Part shown: one piece after another, positions 21,460-36,400 of the stretch | Numbering within the stretch: the first letter of the stretch is position 1 | Layout of the letters: each line of letters begins with the position of its first letter | From: Branchiostoma belcheri | Lineage: Eukaryota > Chordata > Leptocardii > Amphioxiformes > Branchiostomatidae | Direction of reading: 5' to 3' | Assembly: GCF_001625305.1 (NCBI RefSeq) | Contig: NW_017802379.1 | Location: 6,523,978 to 6,587,977, forward strand | Length of the DNA: 64,000 bases | Notes under the pieces: model-generated | The model's input: the letters and a program-made list of their open reading frames with translations, nothing else | Told to the model about the DNA's origin: nothing | Databases searched by the model: none | Translations under genes and position numbers: made by a program

Positions 21460-24400
21460 TCAGGGCTCTTTCTTCACCGTAACTCCTGCAATGGGCTGAC
21501 AGAACTGGTACACAAGTCTCTGGGAGATGTCGGTCTTCTTGATGATGCCCTTGCGGTAGTATTGTCGGATGGAGCGAGACAGTTTGTCATAGTTCATGGC
21601 GGGACGGTTCTTCCGGAGACCCCACAGTCGAGCCACCTCCACAGAGTCTTCGATTTTGAAAATTCCTGGGAGAGAAAAAAAACAAGAAACATTTTATTTA
21701 CATCAGCTAGGGCCCATCACCTTTCACTCAACCGCGACGGGGGCCGACATCGTCTACCAGATACCTTTGACCCAGTGTTGACGTCACACTTCAAAGAAGC
21801 CACGTGACAAGCCTCACTGGGTCAGTCTACTGAGGAAGACCAGAGCGACTGATCGAAAGCTCTAGGTGAGAGAACTTCTTTGTGTTGGATCAAAGGTTTT
21901 AACTTTAGACAAGAAACCTTTTACAAGATCACATATTTATAAACTAAAGTAAATGGGTATTTAACCCACACGTCACGTTCTATTTACTAATAAGATAAAC
22001 CGTTCACCTTAAGTTTTGTTATCAAATCTTTCATCAGACCTTTTTTGGGACCTGAACGTGATTGACGTCACAAGGCCAAAGTCGGCTACCTGTCTAGTAC
22101 AATAGAAATGCAAATATTTAACGGACATAAAGCCGCTCTCTCATTGGTCGAACCGTTAATTGTCACTCTCTCATTGGTTGAAATTCTTAATTGTGATGGA
22201 CATTCGGGATCGGTCTATTAGAACGCCTTGAGGCTTAGCCTCCCGTGCAGGCCTCCGAGCGGGTGGGAATTTTGTCGCCGCGAAGCCGGTTGGTTGTACG
22301 ATGGCCGGCATATAAGAGCGTGTTAACAATCCTACAAAATCCAGTATTAAAACGCCCACCCGCTCGGAGGCTTGTACAGGAGTCTAGAAGAGACCCATGC
22401 TTACATTTCTAACGTTATAAGAGACACTGACCGCTTTTCTAATCCCCAAAGTGGCAGATAGATGTTACAAGCCAGCAGTAACCATGAACCATGTCATGTC
22501 ATACCTGCGTCTCTGTCGATCCAGCGGATACAGTGGCTGTACGACTCCGGTTGGAGCAGCAACTCTTTCAGGAACTGCCACAAGTGGATTCCCGCTGAAA
22601 TCAAGAAGATTGGAGAATCGTAATTCTTAACGTGTAGCCACTTACTGTTTTAAAGTTAAAGATGAAATATTACGTACTAGTTGTGTCAAGGAGTCCCATT
22701 CTAGCTCAGTCAAACCTGTACAAGTGGCCAACTCTACAAGCATTAAGAATCTTGATATTGACCACCTGTCCAAATAGACCAGATTTTTCGGTCCCCTGAG
22801 CGCTATTCAATGTTTTAACTGCACATCATACTTAATGTGGACTTTTTTGGGGGAACAGTTTCGTGCTAAATTACCAGAGTAAGAAAAAAATGCTGTTGTC
22901 TTTACCTTGATGGTTAGGGGTCATTGACGTGATAGGTCCTATGGGTGGGCGGTCCGTCACTGGAAATGCAAAAGATTTTTATTGTCAGAGGATATATCAA
23001 ATCACTTTTTATTACAAATTGAGACAGAACTAAGTTAACATGGCTGACAGATGTTACAAATATTGATTTTTTTAACTACATGTAATAATATAATATAATA
23101 TAATATAATATAATATAATATAATATAATATAATATAATATAATATAATATAATATAATATAATATAATATAATATAATATAATATAATATAATATAATA
23201 TAATATAATATAATATAATATAATATAATATAATATAATATAATATAATATAATATAACACTTACAGCCTTTAACGCCATTACACGAGGGAGGAGGGGAG
23301 GTCCTTTCTTCTTTCACTGTGGTTGGACTCGACAGGTCGTCTGCAAAAAAAGAGGGGAAATCTTAATACATTGAAAGTAGAAGCATTGACACTGGCTACG
23401 ATACGTACAAAGTAGTCTCCTTGGCCTTACACAAAGTTCTCTGGATCACATATGGCTACACGTGCAAAGTATGGGAATTTGAGGTGGGGAGGGGGTCCTC
23501 TAACACTAACAGAGAAAACATAACGTGATAATTCTAAATGCTCACCTTTGTCAACGTCTTCTTCTTCGCTTTCTGGGAAAATGTGTAGACCTGCTATCCG
23601 TGACGCTGTGTGAACAAAACAGGATTATAGATTAGAAAGGTAACATTTGCTAGGCAAATCCATATAATGTTAACCATCCCATGGTCTAGCCTAACAAGCC
23701 ACAACACATTCACATATATCTTTTTTTGTACCCAGCCCCTCCAACTCTGTCCTGCCACTTGCTACATAATGTAATCCAACACCACAGGGAACTGACTATC
23801 CTTCCGTTTCGCTGAACAACTAGGTTGAGTCTTTTGACGTAGGATGTGAAATATGTGTCCTGTACGCACCTGTCTTCCAGACGTCGAGGTGAGCATACAG
23901 GATGTCTCCGCAGCGTGGCGCTCTAAAACGGAAGTCGTCCTCGCTGAGCATGCACAGTGTGACGCCGCTCATGCGGAAGTAGTCGAGGTTGAGCGGAGGG
24001 AGTCTGTACTGGTGGAGGGTCCACAACAGCCACTTTTCTACGTGCTCCACCGTCCAGTAGTGAGGGTCTGTCATGAAAGGAATTTCAAAGACTGTTATCG
24101 TCAATTGGGACACATTTTCGGCTCGACTCGACTCAATAATGACGTTACGTTCCCGCTAGGTCACGTGTCAGGACTGGTTGGGGTAGTTTTCTTGAAGAAG
24201 GCCATAGAAAACATTTGTTTCTTGGTAAACGTGAGTGTACATTTATGTGGGTTTAAAATAAAGTTTGAAACGTTGATAACATCACCTACCAAACAAGATA
24301 AGCTTTCATTCTAGTCCCTTATGAACTTTCAATTTTTGTAGCATAACAGAAAGAACTTTTGCTGCAAATAAGACAAAACCAAGAATATCTCACCAGAGGG

Positions 24401-27400
24401 GATGTTGAGGAGCTTACAGGCGACTTCGATGTCCTTGACGACCTCCTTGATGATGAGTGGCTGCATCTTGCCCAGGTTTTTCCTCACCTCGTGCATGTCT
24501 ACCGTCTGCAGTTGCTCCTCCCACATCGTCTGGTCCTGCTCGTCCACGTGATCCACGAACATGGCCTGTGATTGGCCGGTGACGCCTTCCTGCGCATGCT
24601 CAGTACAGTAGTACCTGGGTTCTTCGAACTTGACGGACACGTGATCGGGGGATGGCGAGTCCCCGGGCGTCACGTGACCCTGCTGGATCTGGTCTATGTT
24701 GAGGCCCGTGTTGTGCAGGAAGGCGTCGATGTCCGGTAGCGGGGCGAATGCGTTGTTCTGCGCGCCCATGACCGCTCCGCTCGGGTGTAACTCTAACAGT
24801 GAACTCGGCTCCTGGGTTAACACAGGACAAATAAAAACGTGTCAACAAATGGCAAACATGTCAGCTGTCACGTCGCGAATATTCCGGATAGAAGTTCTTG
24901 TCAATGGGATCTCTTTGTTCGGTGAATGACGTAACTAGCTAGTGGTTAAATACACGATCTAGTTGCATGACCATGTCCCAATTGCTAATCGATAAGGTAT
25001 CTAGTCTTACATCGATTCAAATGCACGAGAGATCAGAATTTCAACTCGCGGACCTCGATAAGCAATCGGACGAGTACTTCGCCATTCCGTAGTGGTCCTA
25101 AGAGCCTCTCTTTCTCTCTACGGATTTGGGTGCCGTGGGACAGCATATATTTGGCGAACATGAGTTCACACGAGTAAGTATAACTAAGTATCTGCCCCAG
25201 ACTTTGAACAGTAAAGGGGTGGTAGGGTTAACAGCATATTGTACAAGGCTGTTACTAATTTGCAAAATGTACAATACGTAGCTTAATATAGATACACCGT
25301 CAATGAATAACTCGGTCCCAACACTTTCATCTGAACTAAAACAGTCACTAAGCCAGGATCATCGAAAGCATTCTTAGAGAAAAGACCTGAATTTGGACAT
25401 CATTGTTGAGTTTGTACAACCGTACGTTCAAGAATAGTGTGTTGTGTTTAGCCTGTGTGTGTACACTGCTATCTATAGCTAGGATCAACGAAATAGGTCG
25501 AAGACACGCGCATGGACCATGCAAATAAACAACGCATTCTTCATCACAATAAACAGTCTATTTCCTTTACTCTAGAGACGAGAAAAATATTGCGAGGACA
25601 CCAGTGCATGTTGTTCTCTTATCAGATGAAGATAAGCAACAATATCGTGGTGAAGGCACCATACAATGCAATCGAACACGTTCCCGATGGCCCCTGTATG
25701 AGCTATAGCTAAAGGTTGGCGTAAACAGCGATCACGAGCCGTGACACTCACGTCCTAAACCATTGTACCATTTCTGAATTAGTACCTACAAATATTTAGA
25801 GGTCAAGACATACTACAACCTACCGCAGTCTGTATTTATTGAGGCTTTTTCGTTGTGACATTGGGAAGATATGACCAGTAACTTTGTTTTTGCTACCAGA
25901 GATGTCAAAATAACTTGTCGAAGATGTTGGAAGGCGCAAATAGCGATGGAAAAGAGCCCTAGGAAATAGATATGGGTGAACTCTAACGTACATAGTTAGG
26001 ACAAAAAGGGGGAGGGGGCAGTTTGCGAATGACATGGTTACACAATGTCGAACATGACGTGCGGTTGTGGGCGCCACTTTGAACCCACAAACACCCGTGT
26101 CGTGTTTGATACGCACTGAATGACGCACTGCGCCGTTGGTGAGTGTTAGCTTTTAATTTAAGCGCCGATACAAACTCATTATGAGGAGGGAGAAGACCAG
26201 ATAAGTTGGCACGCATGCCCCCGGCACCGTAACGCTACCATGACCGGTGCTCTTGATCGAATCCTAACCTGACAAAAATCATTGTTTGAACTTTTTAAAT
26301 AATGACTCTCTCTCCATGCGGTTACCGGCGACAGTGTGTTCCTTGTTTGGTATGCCCTTGGCTGGGAGGAGACTGGTAACACTGTAAGGTGATTTCGCAT
26401 GCCTTCTCTGCTATTTGCACCGCGGCACAGCACAATTAAGGCCGGGCGGCCCACCGGTGCGACGTTGTGCCCGCTCGGAATGTGGCAGTGATAACGTCGA
26501 CCGGGGGACACGCACACATGTCGGACGGTGTTGTAGCGACTGCATCTGGTGACATACAATCACTGATAACGCCTCGTTCGCTGAAGCACCACGACAGCAA
26601 GGCAAATACAACCACCCCGGTGATAAGATGTTGCCAAGAGGTGTGGAAGCAATGATTATAAATTCGTGACCTACGTTAACCCCATATACATTCAGCCGCC
26701 ATGTCGGTACATAGAAGGCACTGGACTCGCAAACCATTCCGACCTACATACCATTAACAGTTTAACACTTCTATGTATCAAAGAACAAACCACGAAAACA
26801 ACACATATTTTTTCCTTCTTATACCACTATTCATTGCCCCCTCACCCTCAGATCGTGCACAAATACTAGAGCCAATGTAGTAGATATATCAATCATCAAG
26901 TGTTCAACAATTCCGTCAAATTTTAATCCCCTAGTGCTGATAAATTCGCTTATATCTGATAGCCGTACCTGGGACATGTAGAATTTTATAAGGACGGATT
27001 ATTCTTGATCGCTAGACTTTTCGGTTGGCATAGACAGAAGTTTGGAAAGAATGCTGCCAAAATTTGCCGTTTCGCTTCAAAATGTGTAGTAATTAATTTC
27101 TGGCTATATTGTTAGGAATGTTATGTTGTCTTTTGACACATAGTAACGCTTCAACAACGCTTCGAGGTGTCATAACATTAGCAGTAACTAGCAGGGTGTC
27201 TCGAAAACGGAGTCAGGACAACTAATTGGGAGATTTGTGGGTTTTTCTGTATTGGCGTCACGAAGGAACGTCGGGCTAGCATGCCCGGGCCTCCGCCGTG
27301 TCGAGTCAACAAGTATGGAATGACAGCACGGCGGTCTTTTGCGCTGGGCGGACGTTCAAACACAACCCCGCATTGGAAATCTGATGGAAAAGTCACCTCT

Positions 27401-30400
27401 AGCCTTAGGCTAACATTGACATACACGCCTGATATGGCACACTGTCAAGATGGCCTCAGCACAGTATATAAAAGGATCATACCCAATCAAACAAGCGTGC
27501 TAATTAACAAGTAGAATGATCTACGCATACCACGTTTAATTAGTTAGTTCAAATCGTAATAAAAATGAAACTGTTGGCCTGCCGGCTGGGGGAGACAAAT
27601 GATGACGCAAATCCCTATAGTTATGGGACAAAGGAAGAGTTGTGTAATGATTGTTGACGTCCAGTTGTTACGTATTGACGCCCTTAACGCAAATATGCCC
27701 ATCGGAAATTATACAAAGCTTAGGAATACATGGACAACTTTTTGTGCACACACAGCTTTTATATATGTGGTGGGATATTTCCACACGGGGTCGTAAGAGC
27801 CAAAGGCATCTCTTGTCAGGTCAGGCGGTACAAAGCCATTAGGGTTGTTAGTTTGCGTTCTCACGGACAACGGGATGCGGGGACAAGAAGCCAGCGTTTG
27901 CGGTACGGACCAAGACTTCACACCTCCTACTGGAAGTGTTACACAGACCGTCCGACAGAAGTATGTGTGTGCGAGGCTTAACTTTGACTGGAACTCTCTA
28001 CACCGGCAGTCAGACGAGCAAAGTTTAAGTGTACTTTAACGGTGAAGGTTGACAGGGCGTTCAGTGGTGGAAGAATGACACATCTCGGCTTTGTATGACC
28101 AGCGCAAACACTTAAAGGATCACACGCCCCATTCGCAAGGCATTCCACGCAATCAAGTCCACAGGACACACTTCTACACATCAACCTTGAAAATATAAAC
28201 TTCTGTCAAAGCTAGTTGTAGGAATCCCCATTCAAAAATCACTGCAATCGTCCGGCCATTTTGCCGATATTGGTGTGAAGTGGTCGTCAGACGTTGCCTG
28301 GCACGAGATCGTATTGAGCTTTGCAAATATAGGCACAACTTTGTTCCGAGACCAGCGCTTATGAGACTTTTTTTCTTCCCAGTACAATAACCTTATAGAC
28401 TTTCCAACAAAGGGTAGCCATTAAAAGTAGAGGAATTTTCGCGATAACGTCCAAGTTATGGCGACCACGGAATCCACCTGTGTTAAAGAACAGCAATTAG
28501 CGTCCTAGATACAAGGGAGAACAATATACAAGCAAGTGGTTTGATAAGACTAGATCTAAAGTCGTGTACTTACTGAGTAGTAGAACACTGGCATGGCGTG
28601 GAGGTTTCCTACAACTCGCTTGTTGTGGAACAGCGCGGTACCGGAGTGGTGTTGTCCACCTGTGCCTGGCCGGGTCGGAAATAACCGGCCAGTTTCTCGT
28701 CCCCGTGCCTTTCAAATGGTGCAAAGCACGGGGACGGCTTTGGTGCAAAGGTTACCGCAAACTCGGACATACATCACGCCAGGTTTAGTTCAGACGCGAG
28801 GCATGTTTGGCAGGCGAGTTACGTGGGTGCACAAAAAACGTAGCTGGTTGGTTTGAATACTGATTAGACGGGTGATAATCACTGTTTGGACAAGACCAAC
28901 AACTTGAGGCTCACGACAGAAAGCAAAGCGACACAGGTTTAAACTGCTAATCCCAGAATATGTACATTTTCAATAATTCTTAACTTCTCACGTCAAACAT
29001 AAATAAGAAAGAACGCCGCTCGGCACAGGTTTGCGCTGGTCCAGACTGATCCTTTTGTTTAAGGTTTGGCCTGTTTTTACTCCCAATCTCGCCTCTTATC
29101 GTACACAATTAAGAATAAATTACAGAAGATTACATCTTTACACCTCATTAACTACTGCAGAGTCAAAACATATTAATATATTTCGTCATTTGGGTGAAGC
29201 CAAAGGATATATTTAGACGGTTAGACCACCAAGAGAGTCGGGGAAGCAAATAACGAAAGATGTCAAGGACATGGATAGCTCCAAGATAAATTGCTAATTG
29301 ATTGCATGTTAATTAACTCCTTAATTAAGACGTTGTAATCAATGTGAATATCGTTGAAAAAAGCTACAAAGAATTGTTTAAAAGAATCAAGAAACTTGAA
29401 ATTAACTAGATCTTACTACGTGATCTAGGTTTAGGCCTATGTTTTACACAACAGTGGAACGCAAAAAACGTAAAACCCATAATGCACAAAGCTAGGCATG
29501 GATATCAGTAACTTGTTATTGTGAATGCTTATGCCGCTTGGGCAACTTCAAGGGGTCACAAGGCTAAGGTCTGTGTTAAAAACATACGTTTTTCTATACA
29601 AGCGCATCCGAAAGGATTAAAAACTGGTCGCAGTGTTTTCGTATCGGTCACAGAATAGTGCCGGTCGACAAACTATGTTTTGTGTTTTCATAATCTGACA
29701 CCAGCGCTGCTACTATTGTTGGGGCTTTACGGGAAGAAAGGACGGTATTAGAACTATACACAAGGGGTGTGTCGCTACGTGATCTTTAAAACTGGGTTTT
29801 AAGGGGCCAAGTCACAGTCTCACACGCATCGTACAGTCGCAAACTGAAGGAATTCGTGGGATAGTCGTGTCAGTGTCCTGCAAAGTTGTAAAACTGTCTT
29901 GCAATGGAAGATGCTGTGTTAGATTCTTGTCGGCGGTTGGTTGTATGACAGCCTGCTTGAAAGTGCTCAATCGGCCTACAGACATCGACACCGTACAACG
30001 ACGTACGACGAATGTGGTAGCGCCATACAAGCGGCTGAGTTGAAGCAGTACGTTGGATCTTAGGAGACACCTGGTTTATTTATCCTTTATATTTGCTTTA
30101 CAGTGTGTACTATACCTGCTCGATCACACAGGTACATATCAGTGTTAGAAATAACCACCTGCAGTCTGCATTTTACAAAGATATTGTCAATATTGCAGAA
30201 GAAATCAACCTGCAATTTTGCACACTGAAAAAATCAGGCTTGGGGTTCAATGGTGTCTGACTCTGTGGATATGGCCATAGGTTTGCCCAGATGTGCCGCA
30301 CAAACAACATATCTTGCTTCTAAACCCAGATAGCGCAGTTTTTAGGGGCATAATTTTTTACTTTTCTTACTGTTATTGCTATAGAAAAACTTCTACCAAT

Positions 30401-33400
30401 CTGAAAAGATTGTGTATTTGCAGAAAGTGTTTGCAAATTGCAGAATAACATTTTGACATAAATTTTGCAACATTGCAGAACATTGAAAAGTATTTCGGCA
30501 GATGTATGCCTTATTTGGTGCATGGAGGTAGTTTTTTCTACCTCTATGTTTGGTGTTAGCAAATATGTATATTGTGCATACTCTTTCATATGGTAACTCG
30601 AGAAATAATGAATTCATAATGTATATATTCGTTTGCTTGTCGTTTTTTAGACTTTGTAAAATGACTTAAATCGGCCTGCTGGCCGCTTTTCATTGAGGTC
30701 ATTAGGGAAGAGGTCAGGGTCAGACAACAAGATACAGGTTACATGGTTGAAGTGTTAATAAAAATACATAAAAATGTAGTTGTAATGAATAAATAGACAT
30801 ATCGTTGTAATTGTACACATATATGGTATTAAAAACGCATAAAACATAGACATGTAGTTCGTACCCGTTCATTTAGGTCGTTTCAGGTATTGCAAAAGTT
30901 TCCAAAGTCCTCATACTAGTATGTCTCATTTTGTCTAGCGCTAGTTCAATCATTTCATAATTTTGTTTCTGATGTATATTGCACGTTAACTGCAAGTCAG
31001 TGATGCGTTACCTTTGACATGATATAAAAAGCAGAAGAAAAAACATCGCTTTTTGTGGTATTTATAGATTTACAACCAAAATAAATAGGCTAAAAAACTG
31101 GGGGAAGGGTCAAACGAACATCCAGTTCACAAATCTGCAAGTCATAGCATTCTATCAAATCTCATGTACAACAATGGTGAAAAACACGAATGACAAAGTA
31201 TACCCTTCAAACGGATTTCCAGTCGTGTTTGTACTTAAATTAATCCCCTGGATATCGGGAAATTTCTATATTTAGAGAAATCATTTGATCGAAAACATTG
31301 TGCACGCGAATACTTGTATTCCGGTTGGAGAAGAGGATATACACTCAGTCCTTCACCCTTATTTTGTTTCCCACTTGTGTAGGTTTGTGTGGTATCCATT
31401 AGGACACGTTCCTATCACAGATGAAGGGACAAACTGAGGGATTCCGCTCTGTTTGTCTACATTTTACGACAGACCTAAAACCGGTGACGCTGGCGGTTCG
31501 TGGCGGGGGGTTGGTGGCAGACCACTCGAAATGCCAGGGGAGCGAGGATGTCTACGCGTGTGGACCAAACTGGGATGATCCTCGTAGACATCCAAGTTTG
31601 CACTTTTAGATTAAGCGGGTCGCCCTGACCTAGTCTAATGCCACGGTACATGCAAACCGTTTCTTTGCAGGAATCAGCCGGGCAGGGGAGTCAAGAGCAA
31701 GGCAAATAGCGACGACCGGTTTCCTCAACTAGGCACTCGGTGTTTTGAACGGCGGCATTGGCTGGAGTGCGAGTGTTTTGCTGAGGTTGCAGAGTGTGAA
31801 AGTGTTTGTGATTATTTTTAGGGGCAATAGTTGTTTTGAAAGTCTATTTCCAGACTTTGGCTGTGACGCACGCAGACGATAGCGAGATCAGCTGACCAGA
31901 CCGTGGTGTTGACAAAGTCACGTGATATCGATCTGCTACGAGTACATGTAGTACTGCGCCTGTGCATAACTCTGATTTTTCACGGTTTTCGTTGAATTTT
32001 TGGTCAAAATTTCGCCCGTTGCAGACGATATTTTTTCCGACATAACATTCGGAAACTACAGACGGCGTGTTAGCCTTATATGCGCAAATACGACCTTATA
32101 TAAAACGTTCTACAGAAGTGCTATGGACAATACATTACGAGTTTCGCGCAGGTGCAGTACGTTCTGCCGATGTGCTGTATACACATGAACATAACACATC
32201 GGCAGAACGTACTGCACCTGCGCGAAACCCGTTATGTATTGTCCATAGCAATTCGGCAGAATGTCTCATGTAAGGTCGTATTCGCACATGTAAGGTTAAC
32301 ATCCCAGCTGTAGTTTCCAAATGTGACGGAAAAGAAGTTGTCTGCAACAGGCAAAATTCTGATGCAACGTAGACCAAAATTCCACATGTACATAAAACCT
32401 GTTCTTAGTTCTACACGCATGTTCGAATGGGCTTACAAGGTGGTCTAAGTACAAGACGTTGTCGTCTGGCTGCCAAAGTGCTTTATTCTCTCCAAGGAAC
32501 CTTCCATTCGCGCCTTAAGTCTCCTGAAGTGTCTCAAGAAGTTTTCTCAGCCCTGCCCTCTTGAAGTCGGACTGCGGTACTCAGGCTAAGGCTCCCCACA
32601 CACGAGACGCCCACTTACACGCGGTGTAAAGAAGTCGGAGTAAACACCAGGCGAAGGAACAGTCGCAGTATTAAAACCACTGTAAACATGTAAGGGGACC
32701 CGAGTACGTAGCCGTGTGGAACTTTCCCACAGTACGAGTTTTCCCACTTGGTTTGAAAGTTTGAAAAGGAAAAAAAAAATCGACGACAGGTGTTCGGGAT
32801 TTTTCGGGGGCGGATCGGGAATACTCGGCAACCCTCGTGCTGCGTCGGACTCGATCCTTCCCCCTCCATTTTCTATCGTTAGCATATATGTTTTGTAGAA
32901 TCCAGTACTCTGAAATTTTCATCATGAAAATTCTACCAATCTTTAATTTTTCACATTAAAAGATGTACCCAATTTTGAATACTACAGTTATGTTACATGC
33001 AGCAAACGTTTAATACTGTGTGTTGTAAAGCTTTGTTTGTTGTGGCGTGCTTGTAGTAGGATTTTCCGCTACGCTAGTCAACGAAGATAACGTGTACATC
33101 GCACATGGAGAGAACTATAAAAATACACAAAGAATGGACAAGATAGCTACATAGCACCCAAAAAGCCTGTCACGGCGAGTCAATTTTCGTTCATTAGTTT
33201 GATTGTATATGGAGTTAACATAGATCAGCTTTACATGGGTTTATTTTGCTGATTTGACGCAGAGTTGTGCTCAAGTGTGCATGAAACAAAATAAGGATAA
33301 TCGGACAAGAAGACAAGAAGATATTTTTCGAGTGGTTTTGTCGTACATATCTTTTGTTGTATCTAGATGAAGCTGCTATAGAAATGTTCTTTTTATCAAT

Positions 33401-36400
33401 GGATGTAAAGATAGACTTCTATCATTAGATAGGGACGGTGGGGTTTGAAAAAAAAACTGGTAAGAAAGAATTAAACGGCAATTATGATGAAACAAAAAAA
33501 AAGGTTGCGACAACTTTTCTGTAACAGTTGTTCCATTGTGAACTGGGCTGATACCTTCGTAGCCGAGCGTTCTTCGCAACCCTATGTGATATGAGTAATG
33601 TTATCTATAACTTTGAACGGGTGGTGGCCCCATGTGTCACGTTTATCAATATGATAAACAGTAAGTATACGTGAGTGTCAGCGTTAGTTTCCGACATACC
33701 GCTACGCCTAAGTTACAAACAGCGATGCTGATGTAACATTTCAAACTGTTTCGTGGTTGGCAAGATTTCCTCCTACTAAACAAGCAAACACAGTCGTCAC
33801 AATCTCGTCTCTAAGTCATTTTCCAAACGCTTGTCGTATATACATGCATACATGCATACATACGTACATACACGTCGCATTTGTGAAAGAGGCGGTTGAG
33901 TCATCAAGTTTTGTTCTAGGTGGAACTCAAATTTCCAAAACCTGCAACCCTTTTACGCTGTAGGTTTCGCTGTTGACAAGATTCCCTCCTACTAAACAAG
34001 CAAACAGTCGTCACAATCTCGTTTTTAAGTCATTTGCCAAACGCACTTCGTGTATACATAGTTATTACATACACGTCGCATTTGTGAAAGAGGCAGTTGA
34101 GTCATCACGTTTTGTTCTAGGTGGAACTCAAATTTCCAAAACCTGCGCTTTTACGCTCGTAGGTTTCGTCGTTGGCAAGATTTCCTTCTACTAAACAAGC
34201 AAACACAGTCGTCACAATCTCGTCTCTAAGTTATTTTCCAAACACATTCGTGTATACATATAGTTATTACATACACGTCGCATTTGTGAAACAGGCAGTT
34301 GAGTCATCAAGTTTTGTTCTATGTGGAACTCAAATTTCCAAAACCTGCCACCCTTTTACGCTGTAGTGGGGGGTCCTTAGCGTCGGGCTATTCACGGCTA
34401 CCATTAGATGGCCCGGGTTTTTCTCTTACTGATGTTTCTGCCTCCATTGTGAAGCGCCCTTCACATTGGCTCAGCTGCCCAGAAGGACTTCGTAACCCCT
34501 CTTGACCCCACTTCCCCAAGCCGAGCTGGAGGACCTGCGCCCACCCTCACAATAGCGACTTGGAGTGCCCGACAACAGTACTGAAACTCTATACAAGCCA
34601 TGGACGTTTTGTTCTCCTTTTTTCTCTCCTCAAATACGGGATGGACGAAAATCGATGACATGTTTTGATGGACAGATTTGGTGGCCAGACTGTGTCAACG
34701 TCCTGAAAGTCAGAAAAGTACGCAGGGACAAAGGAACCGTGGCTTCGATTACCCATAAGGAACGTAAACTTTTCTTTAAAGTGCCTTTAAGTATGGAAAT
34801 GTCTTGAGGAGTGAGACAGGATTCTTGCAAAGACCCCCCTTCCCCATATACGTGTGTGTGTGTACAAGTGATCATTTCAAGTCGTTACGAAACTATCGTC
34901 CAACGATGACTCAGGTTGCTTACGAAACTGTCATTATACAAGTTCTTACATAAGTGCCCGTGCAATGTATGTGTTTAAACCTATACCTTCTGGTGAGAAA
35001 AGAACAGTTGGGTTTCCACGGATTAGTCGTTCCGACATTGCTTTTGTATTCATGCGGTCAAACTTCTTGGGTGGAGCACTTGTTTTGTCAACTTGTTTTG
35101 ATAGAAAACAGTTTACTTTTGCCTTAAGCTCAAAGAGAGATCTCTAAACGAAAGCACTCAGTTGAAAGTTGTTTCTCCGCAGTTGTGTGAATCATACTTG
35201 AATCTAAAGCTTTTTTTAAATAGAAATCTAGTATTAAAAGGCATAACATATCCGGTCACGTCATTTCCTCTTCGGATTTCAACATCTCACAAGAAATACA
35301 TTGTTCTTCTGAACTGCACAGATGAACAAGATGGCAATTATGTAAGGTTTAGGTTGTAGTTTGTTTAGCATTATTTGTTATTTGTATTGCGAGTACAATG
35401 CATAGGAAGGACGGGAGGTTGGGGCACGCGGAATCCCCCCATTTTTCTGGCTTAAGATATTTGGTTTTGACGTGTGACGTACATGTTGTATGCTTGTGAA
35501 TACACATAAAAAGCTTTGTGTTCTTAGTGAAATCGCGGCTGAAAGAAAGGAGCGCGTGCTGCCACTTGGATTTTCCCCGCTGTTTTCGTTTATTTTTGTT
35601 TCAGCGTGGAAACGTTTTTTCGAGACTAGTACTGCGCATGCCGGAGCAAGTTCACAATTGTCCAGATGTCTGTTTGAAATGTGTGATAGTGTGGTTCAAG
35701 CGCCACCAATTGCAAGTGGACCTGTCTAGCAGGACCTTTTAGCCTAGCTGTTAGTGCGTTGGGTTCGTGGGCTGGGGGCCAGGGTTCGATTCCCGGGAGC
35801 CTGGAGACTTCTTGTTTCTACTCGCCCATAGTTGTTCCAGTAGGAAGTGTTTGAGGAACAAGAAGAATCGGATAGAATATGACTGAGAAAAGGAAAGAAA
35901 GAGGACATGCGAAGAAGTATAGGGATTTGACAGATAAAGTTGAAGAAGGGAAAAGGGGGAAATCCCTGGGTAGCTTTACGATTTATTTGAAGACATTTGT
36001 CTTTTGATGCAGGGCCCCACTGAAAAGCAGTGTTACCACTGAGTGGGTTACCCTGGGTAAAAATGACGAAAGATGAAATGAAAAATGAATAAACGAAGGA
36101 TTCAAACTACCCCCCCCCCGTCCTTTAAATGCACAAACGCATGTTAAAATTTACAGAATGGTGTACCTTTAAATCATTGATTTTCTCCATGCCTTTTAAA
36201 CTATTTTCGCGCGAGGAAGTACCAGCACTTTCCACGAGAACCCGACACCGGGTCCCGAACAAACGCAGCCGGCTTATAGGTTAGGCGGGCGCCGGACAGG
36301 GCTCACGGCCCACCGGCCCACAGACACAAAGGTGTCCAACACTTGGGCAAATATTTTACCTGGGCTTAAGGAGAAAGCCGGAGGGATCGATTTAGACATA

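Noticed and set aside
23035..23317. Long Tyr-Ile-Leu-rich open frames on the minus strand
   Set aside because: They are translations of the AATAT microsatellite; all frames stay open because the unit lacks stops in those registers.
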